From Streptomyces indicus (GTDB taxonomy: Bacteria; Actinomycetota; Actinomycetes; Streptomycetales; Streptomycetaceae): a DNA stretch of 64,000 nt. Both the position numbers and the translations under genes were made by a program. The notes below the pieces were generated by a model that saw only the letters and a program-made list of their open reading frames with translations, was not told the DNA's origin and did not search any database. This document shows positions 13,983 to 22,964 of this stretch, piece after piece; positions within the stretch are counted from its first letter, which is position 1, and each line of letters opens with the position of its first letter. The stretch lies in assembly GCF_900100315.1 (NCBI RefSeq), contig NZ_FNFF01000003.1:469813-533812 (forward strand), in the 5' to 3' direction.

Positions 13983-16598
13983 TCAGACCTGCGGCTCACC
14001 GTCGACAGTGCCGTAGTACGCCTGCCGCATCAGCCGCTGCATGTCGTCGATCATCGGCATCCGCGGGTTGGCGGGCGCGCACTGGTCGGCGTAGGCGTTC
14101 ATGGCCTGCTGCGGCAGGGCCGCGATGAAGGCCTTCTCGTCGACGCCCTCCTCCTGGAAGGAGCTCGGGATCCCGCAGCGCGAGCGCAGCTCCTCGACGG
14201 CGCGGGCGTAGGACTCCACGCCCTCGGCCGGGGTCGAGGCCTTCAGGCCCAGCATCTTCGCGATCTCCTGGAGCCGCTCCGGGGCCCGGTAGACCTCGGC
14301 CTTCGGCCACGGGGTGGCCTTGTGCGTGACCGTGCCGTTGTGCCGGATGACGTGCGGCAGGAGCAGCGCGTTGGTGCGGCCGTGCGGGACGTGGAAGGTG
14401 TTGCCGAGCGTGTGGGCCATGGCGTGCACCAGGCCGAGGAAGGCGTTGGCGAAGGCCATGCCCGCCACCGTGGAGGCGTTGTGCATCTTCTCGCGGGCCT
14501 CGGGGGCCTTGGCGCCGAGCTTCACGCAGTCCTCGAGGTTCTCGAAGATCAGCTTGATGGCCTGGAGGCAGAGGCCGTCGGTGTAGTCGTTCGAGTAGGC
14601 CGAGATGTACGCCTCGGTGGCGTGCGTGAGGGCGTCGAAGCCGGAGTCGGCGGTGACGGAGGCCGGCAGGCCCATCGGCAGGTTCGGGTCCACGATCGCG
14701 ACGTTCGGGGTCAGCGCGTAGTCCGCCAGGGGGTACTTCTGCGCGGCCCTCGGGTCGGAGATGACCGCGAACGGGGTGACCTCGGAGCCCGTACCCGACG
14801 TGGTCGGGATGGCGACCATCTTCGCCTTGGCGCCCAGCTGCGGGAACTTGAAGGCCCGCTTGCGGACGTCGAAGAACTTCTCCTTCGTGTCGGCGAAGGC
14901 GATCTCCGGGTGCTCGTACATCAGCCACATGATCTTCGCCGCGTCCATCGGGGAGCCGCCGCCGAGGCCGATGATCGTGTCCGGCTGGAAGTCCCGCATC
15001 ATCGCGGCACCGGCCTGCACCGTCTCCAGCTCCGGGTTCGGCTCGACATTGTCGATGACCTGGACGGACACTCCCCCGGCGCGGGCCTGGAGGATGTCGA
15101 CCGCCTTCTGCACGAAGCCGAGCGCGACCATGGTCTTGTCGGTGACGATCGAGACCTTCTTGATGCCCTCCATCTCACCGAGGTAGCGGATGGAGTTGCG
15201 CTCGAAGTAGATCCGCGGCGGGACCTTGAACCACTGCATGTTGGTGTTGCGCCGTCCGATCCGCTTGATGTTGACGAGGTTGACCGCGGTCACGTTGTTG
15301 GAGACCGAGTTGTGCCCGTACGAGCCGCAGCCGAGGGTCAGGGAGGGCAGGAAGGCGTTGTAGACGTCGCCGATGCCGCCGAAGGTGGAGGGCGAGTTGG
15401 CGATGACGCGGATCGCCTTGACGCGCTTGCCGAACTCCTCGACGAGCTGCTCGTCCTCGGCGTGGATGGCGGCCGAGTGGCCGAGGCCGTGGAACTCGAC
15501 CATCTGCGCGGCCAGTTCGAGGCCCAGCTCGGTGGAGCCGGCCTTGAGGACGGCGAGGACCGGGGAGAGCTTCTCGCGGGTCAGCGGCTCGTTGTCGCCG
15601 ACCTCGTCGCACTCGGCGACGAGGATCGAGGTGCCTTCGGGCACGGTGAAGCCGGCCTGTTCGGCGATCCACTGCGGGGACTTGCCGACGACACCGGGGT
15701 TCAGCTTGGCGCCCGAGCAGTTCTCGCCGTACGCGGTGGCGCCGAAGATGAAGTTCTCCAGCTGGGTCTTCTCGGCAGCCGACACCACGTACGCACCGAG
15801 GCGCTCGAACTCGGCGAGGCCCTCCTCGTAGATCTCCTTGTCGAGGATGGCGGCCTGCTCGGAGGCGCAGATCATGCCGTTGTCGAAGGCCTTCGAGAGC
15901 ACGATGTCGTGGATGGCGCGCTGGAGCTTGGCGCTCTTGTGCACATACGCCGGTACGTTGCCCGCGCCGACGCCGAGGGCCGGCTTGCCGCAGGAGTAGG
16001 CGGCCTCGACCATCGCGTTGCCGCCGGTGGCGAGGATGGTGGAGACGCCCGCGTGGTTCATCAGGAAGCCGGTGGCCTCCATCGAGGGCTCCTCGATCCA
16101 CTGCACGCAGTTCTCCGGGGCACCGGCCTCGATCGCGGCGTCGCGCACGATACGGGCGGCCTCGGCGGAGCAGTGCTGCGCGCTCGGGTGGAAGGCGAAG
16201 ATGATCGGGTTACGGGTCTTCAGGGCGATCAGGGCCTTGAAGATGGTCGTCGAGGTCGGGTTGGTCACGGGGGTCATGGCGCAGATGACGCCGACCGGCT
16301 CCGCGATCTCGGTGATGCCGTTGAGCTCGTCGCGCGAGATGACACCCGCGGTCTTCAGGCCGCGCATCGAGTTGACCACGTGCTCGCAGGCGAAGAGGTT
16401 CTTGACGGCCTTGTCCTCGAAGAGGCCGCGGCCGGTCTCCTCGACCGCCAGCTTGGCCAGTTCGCCGTGCTGGGCGAGCGCCGCGAGGGAGGCCTTCTTG
16501 ACGATGTGGTCGACCTGCTCCTGGTCGTACGTCTCGAACAGATCGAGCGACTTGAGCGCCCCCTGGACCAGCCCGTCCACCATCTCATTCGCCTGCAT
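13983..16598 (-). CDS. adhE: Bifunctional acetaldehyde-CoA/alcohol dehydrogenase AdhE
   Basis: An 871-aa fusion that reduces acetyl-CoA to acetaldehyde and then ethanol, reoxidising two NADH, or runs in reverse. The N-terminal ALDH part (about 1-440) has catalytic Cys244 in NGMICASEQ. The C-terminal iron-dependent ADH part (about 455-871) has GLGGGSPMDAAK for NAD and iron ligands in DSGFDALTHATEAY and VHAMAHTLGNTFHVPHGRT. The length is that of full AdhE, which typically forms spirosomes. GGAG precedes ATG 16598. The promoter region carries a Rex operator and DevR/OsdR-like boxes, consistent with expression at high NADH and low oxygen. AdhE of this fermentative type is unusual in an aerobic filamentous actinobacterium. 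Confidence 0.96.
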   Translation of the reverse strand: MQANEMVDGLVQGALKSLDLFETYDQEQVDHIVKKASLAALAQHGELAKLAVEETGRGLFEDKAVKNLFACEHVVNSMRGLKTAGVISRDELNGITEIAEPVGVICAMTPVTNPTSTTIFKALIALKTRNPIIFAFHPSAQHCSAEAARIVRDAAIEAGAPENCVQWIEEPSMEATGFLMNHAGVSTILATGGNAMVEAAYSCGKPALGVGAGNVPAYVHKSAKLQRAIHDIVLSKAFDNGMICASEQAAILDKEIYEEGLAEFERLGAYVVSAAEKTQLENFIFGATAYGENCSGAKLNPGVVGKSPQWIAEQAGFTVPEGTSILVAECDEVGDNEPLTREKLSPVLAVLKAGSTELGLELAAQMVEFHGLGHSAAIHAEDEQLVEEFGKRVKAIRVIANSPSTFGGIGDVYNAFLPSLTLGCGSYGHNSVSNNVTAVNLVNIKRIGRRNTNMQWFKVPPRIYFERNSIRYLGEMEGIKKVSIVTDKTMVALGFVQKAVDILQARAGGVSVQVIDNVEPNPELETVQAGAAMMRDFQPDTIIGLGGGSPMDAAKIMWLMYEHPEIAFADTKEKFFDVRKRAFKFPQLGAKAKMVAIPTTSGTGSEVTPFAVISDPRAAQKYPLADYALTPNVAIVDPNLPMGLPASVTADSGFDALTHATEAYISAYSNDYTDGLCLQAIKLIFENLEDCVKLGAKAPEAREKMHNASTVAGMAFANAFLGLVHAMAHTLGNTFHVPHGRTNALLLPHVIRHNGTVTHKATPWPKAEVYRAPERLQEIAKMLGLKASTPAEGVESYARAVEELRSRCGIPSSFQEEGVDEKAFIAALPQQAMNAYADQCAPANPRMPMIDDMQRLMRQAYYGTVDGEPQV

Positions 16599-16706
16599 GG
16601 CAGGTACTCCTTCATTGCGGCTGCGACCGATTGCCGACCTTTCGTCGACATCTCAATTCGACACCCGCACGGCTTCTCCGGCGGGCCGATAAAGGCCTGA
16701 GCAGCC

Positions 16707-16787
16707 GGACCGAAAGTCCCTTCAAGATCAAACCTGCCTCGTCGGCATGGCACTTGACCTGCACTTTCCTTGAGGGACCAAAGTCCC
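16707..16787 (-). promoter_or_regulatory. DevR/OsdR (DosR)-like boxes upstream of adhE
   Basis: On the adhE strand, 16774-16787 reads GGGACTTTGGTCCC, a perfect GGGAC-N4-GTCCC palindrome that matches 13 of 14 core positions of the actinobacterial dormancy-regulator motif. A weaker copy, GGGACTTTCGGTCC, lies at 16707-16720. Two boxes upstream of a redox gene are typical of hypoxia-responsive promoters. Confidence 0.6.
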
Positions 16788-16794
16788 TTGCGGG

Positions 16795-16814
16795 CTTGTG
16801 AAAACTTTCACAAG
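16795..16814. promoter_or_regulatory. Rex operator upstream of adhE
   Basis: CTTGTGAAAACTTTCACAAG has perfect 9-bp arms around a 2-nt centre and contains TTGTGAA-N4-TTCACAA, the established Rex consensus. Rex is the NADH/NAD+-sensing repressor of Streptomyces and leaves DNA when NADH rises. The site is about 200 bases upstream of the adhE start, so the transcript probably has a long leader. Confidence 0.88.
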
Positions 16815-16854
16815 AATTTCGCGGCCTTGTCCGTAAGGACGAGAAAAACGCGCG

Positions 16855-16885
16855 AGCCCCGCTTCCCTGAACGGGAAGCGGGGCT
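16855..16885 (-). terminator. Terminator of the streptogrisin-like protease gene
   Basis: A perfect 13-bp stem AGCCCCGCTTCCC/GGGAAGCGGGGCT with a 5-nt loop, 20 bases past the protease stop. On the minus strand it is followed closely by a run of five T (16844-16848), so it is a classical intrinsic terminator. Confidence 0.88.
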
Positions 16886-16904
16886 CTTCTGAAAGGCGTG
16901 CCGC

Positions 16905-17993
16905 TCAGCCGATCTCGGCGCCGAACACCTGGAGCGCCTCGGTCACCGGCTGGAAGAAGGTCTCGCCGCCGGAGCTGCAGTCACCGCTGCCGCCCGAGGT
17001 GAGGCCGACGGCCTGGTCGCCCGCGAAGAGCGAGCCGCCGCTGTCGCCGGGCTCGGCGCAGACGGTGGTCTGGATCAGGCCGTTCACGATGTCGCCGTTG
17101 CCGTAGTTCACGGTGGCGTCCAGAGCCGTGACCTCGCCGTCGTGCACCTGCGTGGTGGAGCCGCTGCGCTGGACCTGCATGCCGACGGTCGCCTCGGCGG
17201 CGGCCGTGATGGCCTGGCTGCTGCCGTTGTAGAGGTTGACCTCGCTCGGGTGGTCCACCCCGTCGGCGTACTTCACCAGGGCGAAGTCGTTGTCCGGGAA
17301 GGAGGACTCGACCATCTCGCCGAGGGCGCCGCCGTTCGCGTCCTGCCAGGTGGAGCCCGCCTCGCCGCAGTGGCCCGCGGTGATGAAATGCGGGGCGCCG
17401 TCCTTGACGACGTTGAAGCCGAGCGAGCAGCGGCCGCCGCCGCTGAGGATCGCGTCGCCGCCGGCGGCGAACTTCTTGAACTCGCCCTTGGTGCGCTGCA
17501 GTTCGGCCTTGCCGCCCAGGCTCTCGACGACCTTGCTCAGCTTGTCCCACTCGGCCCCCGAGACCGTGCGGTCGGCCGTGACGACCACCTTGTTCGTGGT
17601 GGGGTCGGTGGCCCAGGACGTGCCCGGGATGGTGGCCTTGTCGCTGAGGGTGGCGCGGGCGCTCTTCAGCTCGGCGAGGGAGTTCTCGACGATTCTGGCC
17701 TTGCCGCCCGCCTGCTCGACCAGACCGGCGGCGGCCTTGTCGAGCACGTTGACGACGAGGGTCCTGCTGTCGGCGTCGTAGTACGTGCCGGCCGCGTCGG
17801 TGCCGAGGTCCTCGCCGAGGGTGGAGGCGAGCTTTCCGGCCGCCGTGGCCGACAGGGTCTTGAGCTCAGGTGTGGGGGTTTCCTGGCTCGCGTTCGCAGT
17901 CTGGAACGTCATTCCCGCGGCAACCAGCGCGGCAACGCCCGCGCCTGCTATCGCGGCCCGCCGCTTGGGTATGCGTCGGTGCTTCAACTTCAC
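16905..17993 (-). CDS. Streptogrisin/alpha-lytic-type secreted serine protease (S1E)
   Basis: Extracellular chymotrypsin-fold protease made as a pre-pro-enzyme of 362 aa. GTG 17993 follows AGGAGG. Signal peptide: KHRRIPKRRAAIAGAGVAAL to about residue 35. The long pro-region (about 36-175) acts as folding chaperone and inhibitor. The mature domain contains a complete triad: His in FITAGHCGEAG, Asp in FPDNDFALVKY, Ser in [12 protein letters not shown]. Cysteine pairs (RCSLGF/AGHC and TVCAEPG/GDCSS) match the streptogrisin disulfides. The closing [14 protein letters not shown] helix is standard. A second, related protease gene lies 1.4 kb away on the same strand, with a slipin gene between. Confidence 0.93.
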   Translation of the reverse strand: MKLKHRRIPKRRAAIAGAGVAALVAAGMTFQTANASQETPTPELKTLSATAAGKLASTLGEDLGTDAAGTYYDADSRTLVVNVLDKAAAGLVEQAGGKARIVENSLAELKSARATLSDKATIPGTSWATDPTTNKVVVTADRTVSGAEWDKLSKVVESLGGKAELQRTKGEFKKFAAGGDAILSGGGRCSLGFNVVKDGAPHFITAGHCGEAGSTWQDANGGALGEMVESSFPDNDFALVKYADGVDHPSEVNLYNGSSQAITAAAEATVGMQVQRSGSTTQVHDGEVTALDATVNYGNGDIVNGLIQTTVCAEPGDSGGSLFAGDQAVGLTSGGSGDCSSGGETFFQPVTEALQVFGAEIG

Positions 17994-18343
17994 GACCTCC
18001 TGTGGGGGGTCGGTCCCGGTGCGTGGGGGTCACCGGGACCGGAAGGCGTACGGGTCAGGACCCGGCCGAGAAGAAAAAGCCGTGTCCATGCCCATGTTGT
18101 GGCGCCCACTATTCCGATACCGACTGGTAGCACACAAGGTCGACTTCAGGACGCGCGCTCGGCAACAGGCGTACGCCCCCGGCGCGTCGGTTCCCGCGGG
18201 TCACCCCATGTCGCTTTCCGCTGCAAACACCGCCAGCGAGCAACCTGTCAGCAGCCTGTGAGGACTAGTCCTGTCTTGAAATCGCCCCTCGGGAGCGCAC
18301 TATGGCCCGCACCTCATCCGCTCTGCGGGAACTCCCGTCCGTT
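17994..18343. other. Non-coding stretch: protease promoter region
   Basis: 350 bases with no credible gene. They must hold the promoter of the protease starting at 17993. The only distinct element is a perfect 12-bp palindrome AGGACTAGTCCT at 18261-18272, about 90 bases from the slipin stop. No T-run terminator is visible. Confidence 0.5.
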
Positions 18344-19198
18344 CTACGGGGCTTCGGACGGCCGCTGCCCGGCCGGCATCCCCAGGTCGTCCGCCGGACG
18401 CGTCTCGGCCACCGCGGCCGCCGCCTGCCCCGGCAGGTTCTGCTGCGCACGTTCCAGGAAGCGCAGGAGCTCCACCGGGAACGGCAGGACGAGCGTGGAG
18501 TTCTTCTCCGCCGCCACCGCCACCACGGTCTGCAACAGCCGCAGTTGGAGCGCGGCCGGCTCCTCGGCCATCTGGTGGGCGGCCTCGGCCAGCTTCTTCG
18601 ATGCCTGTAGCTCCGCGTCCGCGTTGATCACCCGCGCGCGGCGCTCACGGTCGGCCTCGGCCTGGCGCGCCATGGAGCGCTTCATCGTCTCCGGCAGCGA
18701 CACGTCCTTGATCTCGACCCGGTCGATCTGCACACCCCAGCCCACGGCCGGGCTGTCGATCATCAACTCGAGCCCCTGGTTGAGCTTTTCGCGGTCGGAG
18801 AGCAGATCGTCGAGGTCGCTCTTGCCGATGATGGACCGCAGCGAGGTCTGCGCCATCTGCGAGACCGCGAAGCGGTAGTCCTCGACCTGGACCACGGCGT
18901 CGGCCGCATCGACCACCTTGAAGTAGACGACGGCGTCCACGCGTACCGTCACGTTGTCGCGCGTGATGCCCTCCTGGGCCGGCACCGGCATCGTGACGAT
19001 CTGGAGATTGACCTTCCGCATCCGGTCCACGAACGGCACGACCATCGTGAACCCGGGCCCGCGCACCTGCGACCTGAGCCGGCCGAGGCGGAACACCACG
19101 CCCCGTTCGTACTGTTTGACGACCCGTGCCGCTGCCATGACGTAGACCGCTCCGGCGGAAGCCGCCGCCGCACCCGCCGCCACCAGTTCCTCGACCAT
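18344..19198 (-). CDS. Slipin/stomatin-like SPFH (band 7) membrane protein
   Basis: A 284-aa prohibitin-homology protein that organises membrane microdomains. One N-terminal hydrophobic segment (LVAAGAAAASAGAVYVMAAA) anchors it. The SPFH domain runs from RVVKQYERGVVFRLGRLR through GPGFTMVVPFVDRMRKVNLQ and VRVDAVVYFKVVD to about residue 180. A helical region rich in Ala/Glu (QAEADRERRARVINADAELQ) then drives oligomerisation, and LQTVVAVAAEKNSTLVLPFP is the conserved slipin C-terminal motif. Slipins often pair with NfeD, but no nfeD gene is adjacent here; the neighbours are two secreted proteases on the same strand. Confidence 0.92.
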   Translation of the reverse strand: MVEELVAAGAAAASAGAVYVMAAARVVKQYERGVVFRLGRLRSQVRGPGFTMVVPFVDRMRKVNLQIVTMPVPAQEGITRDNVTVRVDAVVYFKVVDAADAVVQVEDYRFAVSQMAQTSLRSIIGKSDLDDLLSDREKLNQGLELMIDSPAVGWGVQIDRVEIKDVSLPETMKRSMARQAEADRERRARVINADAELQASKKLAEAAHQMAEEPAALQLRLLQTVVAVAAEKNSTLVLPFPVELLRFLERAQQNLPGQAAAAVAETRPADDLGMPAGQRPSEAP

Positions 19199-19285
19199 GT
19201 CGGCCCCCAGGGTCCGAAAGGGACGTGTCTTGGCACTGATTCGACGGTAACTCCGGTACCGGACCCAAGGGGAGAGGCAGGCGAA

Positions 19286-19314
19286 AGCCCCCGCCCGGGA
19301 TCCGGACGGGGGCT
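19286..19314 (-). terminator. Terminator of the second protease gene
   Basis: AGCCCCCG (19286-19293) pairs with CGGGGGCT (19307-19314), with an inner CCGG/CCGG extension, about 60 bases after the protease stop on the minus strand. Confidence 0.65.
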
Positions 19315-19373
19315 CGCCGCTGCTGGCTGCAGTCGTGCCGTGCGCGGCGCCGGTCGCCCGGCGCCGGGCCCGG

Positions 19374-20273
19374 CTAGTAGACGCTGACCCCGTATGCGCT
19401 CAGGGCCTCGGTGACCGGCTGGAAGAAGGTCGTGCCGCCGGTGGAGCAGTTGCCGCTGCCGCCGGAGGTCAGACCGATCGCGCGGGTGCCCGAGTACAGC
19501 GGACCGCCGGAGTCGCCGGGCTCGGCGCACACGTTGGTGCGGATCATGCCGTAGACGATGTCGCCGCCGCCGTAGTTGACCGTGGCGTTGAGACCGGTGA
19601 CCGAACCGCTGTGGGTGCCGGTGGTCGAGCCGCGGCGGGTCACCGACATCCCGACCGTGGCGTTGGCGGCGCTGGTGATGTCCTGGCCGCCGACGGTGCC
19701 GGGATGCGAGATCGCGGTGTTGGAGTACCGCACGAGCCCGTAGTCGTTGCCCGGGAAGCTGGAGCCCGCGGTCGGGCCGATCAGCGTGGTGCGGCTGGAG
19801 TTGGTGTACCAGTTGCCCGCGCCGTCGGTGCAGTGCCCGGCGGTCAGGAAGTAGTAGGTGGAGCCGCTGCGGACGTTGAACCCGGCCGAGCAGCGCCAGC
19901 TGGACGCGTAGATGGCGTCACCGCCGGACAGCAGCTTGCTGAACTTGCCAGGGGTGCGCTCGATCTTCAGGGCACCGGCCTGGGCGCCCGCGGCGCTCTT
20001 GATCTCGTTGATCTCCGCCTTCGACACGGTGGAGTCGACCGTCACGACCAGGCGGTTGGTCTTGGGGTCGATGTTCCATGCGGTACCGGCGACGTCGGCC
20101 TTCAGCATCGCGTTGCTCGCCTGGGTGAGCTGGGCGCTGCTGTAGGTGGCGGCCTCGTCGGCGTTCGCGCTGGGGACGGCGAGCGCGGCCGCGGCCACGA
20201 GTCCGGTGGTGACGGCCACGAGGCGGGTACGTCTCGCTATGCCGCTGCGGGGGGTGGTGCGCTTGATCCTCAC
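19374..20273 (-). CDS. Streptogrisin B-like secreted serine protease (S1E)
   Basis: Pre-pro-protease of 299 aa, the length of streptogrisin A/B precursors. GTG 20273 is preceded by GGGAGGAA; the longer frame upstream lacks a ribosome-binding site. Signal peptide [20 protein letters not shown] with hydrophobic core to AVPSANA. Short pro-region to about residue 115. The mature enzyme starts near [15 protein letters not shown], a close match to streptogrisin N-termini. Triad: His in [13 protein letters not shown], Asp in [11 protein letters not shown], Ser in [14 protein letters not shown]. It is a paralogue of the protease at 16905-17993 but with a much shorter pro-region. Confidence 0.93.
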   Translation of the reverse strand: MRIKRTTPRSGIARRTRLVAVTTGLVAAAALAVPSANADEAATYSSAQLTQASNAMLKADVAGTAWNIDPKTNRLVVTVDSTVSKAEINEIKSAAGAQAGALKIERTPGKFSKLLSGGDAIYASSWRCSAGFNVRSGSTYYFLTAGHCTDGAGNWYTNSSRTTLIGPTAGSSFPGNDYGLVRYSNTAISHPGTVGGQDITSAANATVGMSVTRRGSTTGTHSGSVTGLNATVNYGGGDIVYGMIRTNVCAEPGDSGGPLYSGTRAIGLTSGGSGNCSTGGTTFFQPVTEALSAYGVSVY

Positions 20274-20457
20274 TTGTCGTTCCTCCCGAGGGGAATCGGG
20301 GGCCCGTCGTGGGGTGTCGGGCCCGTGAGGCGCAGCCAGGGGGACGTCCGCATTCCGAACACGGTGTGCCCCTGACAAGCGCTGTTCGGGAGTATTCGGC
20401 TAGCGGGTTGACGGCACAAGGGCGCCTTTCGGCCGTCTGCCCCGGCACGCACTTCTG

Positions 20458-20496
20458 CCCCGGCGGCTTCCCGGGTTCACCGGGAGGCCGCCGGGG
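20458..20496 (-). terminator. Terminator of the DUF1684 gene
   Basis: A 17-bp stem with one G-T pair: CCCCGGCGGC (20458-20467) plus TCCCGG pair with CCGGGA and GCCGCCGGGG (20487-20496) around a GTTCA loop. It lies immediately after the minus-strand stop at 20510. Confidence 0.8.
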
Positions 20497-20509
20497 TCGC
20501 GTCCGTGGG

Positions 20510-21310
20510 TCAGACGGAAGAGCGGTCCACGAGGTTCCGTTCGCCCGCGGCGACCGCCACGGACAGCGTGTTCCCGGGCGGCGGGAACGGGCAGATGAAG
20601 TGGTCGGCGAACGTGCAGGGCGGCAGCGTGACGCGGTTGAAATCCACGGTCACGCGCCCGTCGGCGGCGGGCGCCGGCGTCCGCAGGAACCGGAAGCGAT
20701 GGCTGCCGCGCCCGCTCGTGGCGTCGGCGAACACGGCCCACAGCGAGCCGTCTTCCTCGACGGTGACCTGAAGGGTGTGCTCGACTCCCCTGATCTCGAA
20801 GCGCAGTTCACCGCCGAGGCCGAGCCCGCGCGCACGCCCGTCGGCGTTCTCGACGCGTACGGTGCTCTCCTTCTCGTACGGGGTGAAGCGCCCGGGCACC
20901 GACCAGGCGGCGTCGTACGGCGTGGCCTCGATGCCCTGGAAGGCCCGGTGCGCGGGAGATCCCGGATCGAAGTCCCGTACTGCCCACAGTCCTTCACGCC
21001 GCATCACCACCAGCCGCCGCTCGCCGAGCGCGACCCGCGAGGAGGCCGCACCGGAGTCGGCACCGAGCCGCACCTCACCGCGGAACGGGCGCCCGTCGAG
21101 CGTGAGCCCGTCCTCGGCCGCGGCCCGCAGCACCACCTCGTCGCCGCCGTCGGTCCACCGGCCCGCAATGGCCGGAAGTTGTCCGTCCGGATAGTCCCCG
21201 AGCCAGTGTGTGCCGGTCAGGGCGAGCGGCCCGTGCGGGGCGGAGACGGTCCGGACGCGCTCTTCGTGCCAGCGCTTCCAGGCGTCGGCGGCGTCGAGGT
21301 CGGTGCTCAT
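20510..21310 (-). CDS. DUF1684 domain protein
   Basis: A 266-aa cytoplasmic protein of the DUF1684 family. The start at 21310 (MSTDLDAADAWKRWHEERV) is chosen over the longer frame because the WKRWHEER segment is the usual N-terminus. Family landmarks are GPLALTGTHWLG, the RRLVVMRREGLWAVRDFDP strand pair, the PYDAAWSVPGRFTPYE motif, and the C-terminal VDFNRVTLPPCTFADHFICP-FPPPGN block. The FNR..LPPC..F.....CP.PP.GN pattern is the strongest family signature; its Cys residues may form a metal or catalytic site. Biochemical function is unknown. Confidence 0.85.
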   Translation of the reverse strand: MSTDLDAADAWKRWHEERVRTVSAPHGPLALTGTHWLGDYPDGQLPAIAGRWTDGGDEVVLRAAAEDGLTLDGRPFRGEVRLGADSGAASSRVALGERRLVVMRREGLWAVRDFDPGSPAHRAFQGIEATPYDAAWSVPGRFTPYEKESTVRVENADGRARGLGLGGELRFEIRGVEHTLQVTVEEDGSLWAVFADATSGRGSHRFRFLRTPAPAADGRVTVDFNRVTLPPCTFADHFICPFPPPGNTLSVAVAAGERNLVDRSSV

Positions 21311-21390
21311 GGGCGGCCTTTCGTACGGGTGCGTGCGGCACGACACCAGAGCGCGCGCCCGCACCCTGCTATTCCCGCAGGCCTGCGGCC

Positions 21391-22650
21391 TCAGCAGCCG
21401 TCGCAGGGGCAGCAGCAGTCACAGCCGTTGCAGTTGCAGTCGCAGTTGTGGCAGCAGCCCTCACGCTTCTTGCGCGACCACGGACCCTCGTACGACTCGG
21501 CGCAGCACATCTGGCAGGTGCAGCACACCACGAAGAACATGCCGCAGCCCGCCCAGAACCCGCGCCGCCCCTTGGGCTGCTCGGGCGCGGGCCCGCCGCC
21601 GAACCCGCCGGGCCCTCCGGGACCGACCGGACCGCCCGCTCCCCCGCCGTACGGATTCCCGGAGCCGCCGCCGTACGGATTCCCCGCGCCGCCACCCTGC
21701 GGGTTCCCGCCGTACGGGTTCGGTCCGCCGAACCCCGAAGGCGGCGGCCCGAACCCCTGCGGCCCGCCGGGCCCCGACTGCGCGTGCGAGCAGGTCGTCG
21801 AGCCGAACGCCCGGTCCACGGACCGCCGCAGCTCGTGCGCGAGCAGCAGGTGCGCGAGCTTCTTGTCGGTGAACTCCACGTCGTGCAGGGCGAGCCGGAT
21901 GCCGTGCAGCGCGTCGTCGGCGAGCCGCCGCGCCTCGAACAGGGACGTGCCCGTCGCGGTCAGCGGGTTCCAGGCGCCGGCCTCGGCGTCGGCCGCCTGG
22001 TCCTCGACCGCGTCGAGGAGGTGGGCGAGCCGGCCGAAGAGCCGCCCGGCCTCGGCGAGCGGCGCCGCATTGCCCGGCCGCCCGGCGATGTGGGCGGTGT
22101 GCGCGAAGGCGGCCGCGGTCGCGGTCTCGGTGGGCTCGGTGACGGTGAGCAGCGAAGTGCCCGGGCCGGCCAGGGCTTCGATGCCCGTCTGCCGGTCCAC
22201 GGCGTCGACGAGCACGGCCGTGTCGAAGCCGACCGCCGCTCCGGCCCGCGCCCCGGCCCGGTCCCAGCCGAGCGCCACCCGGCGCGCGGCGGCCGCGACC
22301 GGCTTGCGGGCGAGCAGCCCGTCACCGTCGGCCATGTGGTCGCGCACCTTGGCGGAGGCGAGGACCAGGGAGACGGCCGCGGCGAGCCGCGCGCCCTCGC
22401 CCTGCGCCACGGACGCGGTGCGCATGCCGCGCAGCGGACAAGGTCCCGCGGTGCGGCGCCAGTCGGTGCTGCGCTCGGCCTGAGCCTCCGTCAGAACCGA
22501 GATCAGCAAGCCGTCGTAGTTGGTGACGATCCGCGAGAACTGCCCGTGGTCCTTGCGCAGCGCGAGACAGAGCCCGCAAAGATGCGCCATCCACTGCGTC
22601 TTGAGGCCTTCGCCCAGGTGATGGCTGCAGGGCCGCACGATTCCGAACAT
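21391..22650 (-). CDS. DUF5685 protein with cysteine-rich C-terminus
   Basis: A 419-aa protein of a Streptomyces-conserved family. The start at 22650 (MFGIVRPCSHHLGEGLKTQW) is followed by MAHLCGLCLALRKDHGQ; the spaced His/Cys residues (C-S-H-H ... C-x-x-C) could bind metal. A helical central domain runs to about residue 290. A Gly/Pro/Asn-rich linker with repeated NPYGGG units leads to a hydrophobic FWAGCGMFFVVCCTCQMCC segment and a tail of about 22 residues of which about half are Cys. The tail could be a metal-binding or membrane-attached, lipidated cluster. It is divergent from a SepF-like gene; a shared role in cell division is only a guess. Confidence 0.7.
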   Translation of the reverse strand: MFGIVRPCSHHLGEGLKTQWMAHLCGLCLALRKDHGQFSRIVTNYDGLLISVLTEAQAERSTDWRRTAGPCPLRGMRTASVAQGEGARLAAAVSLVLASAKVRDHMADGDGLLARKPVAAAARRVALGWDRAGARAGAAVGFDTAVLVDAVDRQTGIEALAGPGTSLLTVTEPTETATAAAFAHTAHIAGRPGNAAPLAEAGRLFGRLAHLLDAVEDQAADAEAGAWNPLTATGTSLFEARRLADDALHGIRLALHDVEFTDKKLAHLLLAHELRRSVDRAFGSTTCSHAQSGPGGPQGFGPPPSGFGGPNPYGGNPQGGGAGNPYGGGSGNPYGGGAGGPVGPGGPGGFGGGPAPEQPKGRRGFWAGCGMFFVVCCTCQMCCAESYEGPWSRKKREGCCHNCDCNCNGCDCCCPCDGC

Positions 22651-22964
22651 GTCGACGCTCCCCCGTGAGGTCGTATGCGAACGGCCCTCCCGGGACAGCG
22701 GGTGGGCCCGCCGCATCGTATCGGCCACAAGGTCTCCACGACACGCCGGTATCACCCGTACGCCACAACAAATACTATTTCACTCACTGTCAGCAGCCGT
22801 GCCCGTCAGGACCCTTGAAGAATGGGGGGTACGTTCTGCACCAGTACCGTCACGAAACCCTGGCGCAGCGAAAAACAGCTGGGTCAACGCCGAACCCGCT
22901 GAGCATCATGGACGACCATAGGGGAACGTGCGGAGCTGAAGAACCGCTGTGAGAGGAGGCGTCC
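22651..22964. other. Divergent promoter region, DUF5685 / SepF-like
   Basis: 314 bases between two divergent starts. An A+T-rich patch (about 22763-22790) is the likely promoter core. I see no clear operator or hairpin, and no small gene I can support. Confidence 0.4.

Noticed and set aside
14322..16700. 792-codon plus-strand frame antisense to adhE
   Set aside because: Composition is shadow-like (Val/Gly/Arg/Asp repeats), without ribosome site or domain; adhE is unequivocal.
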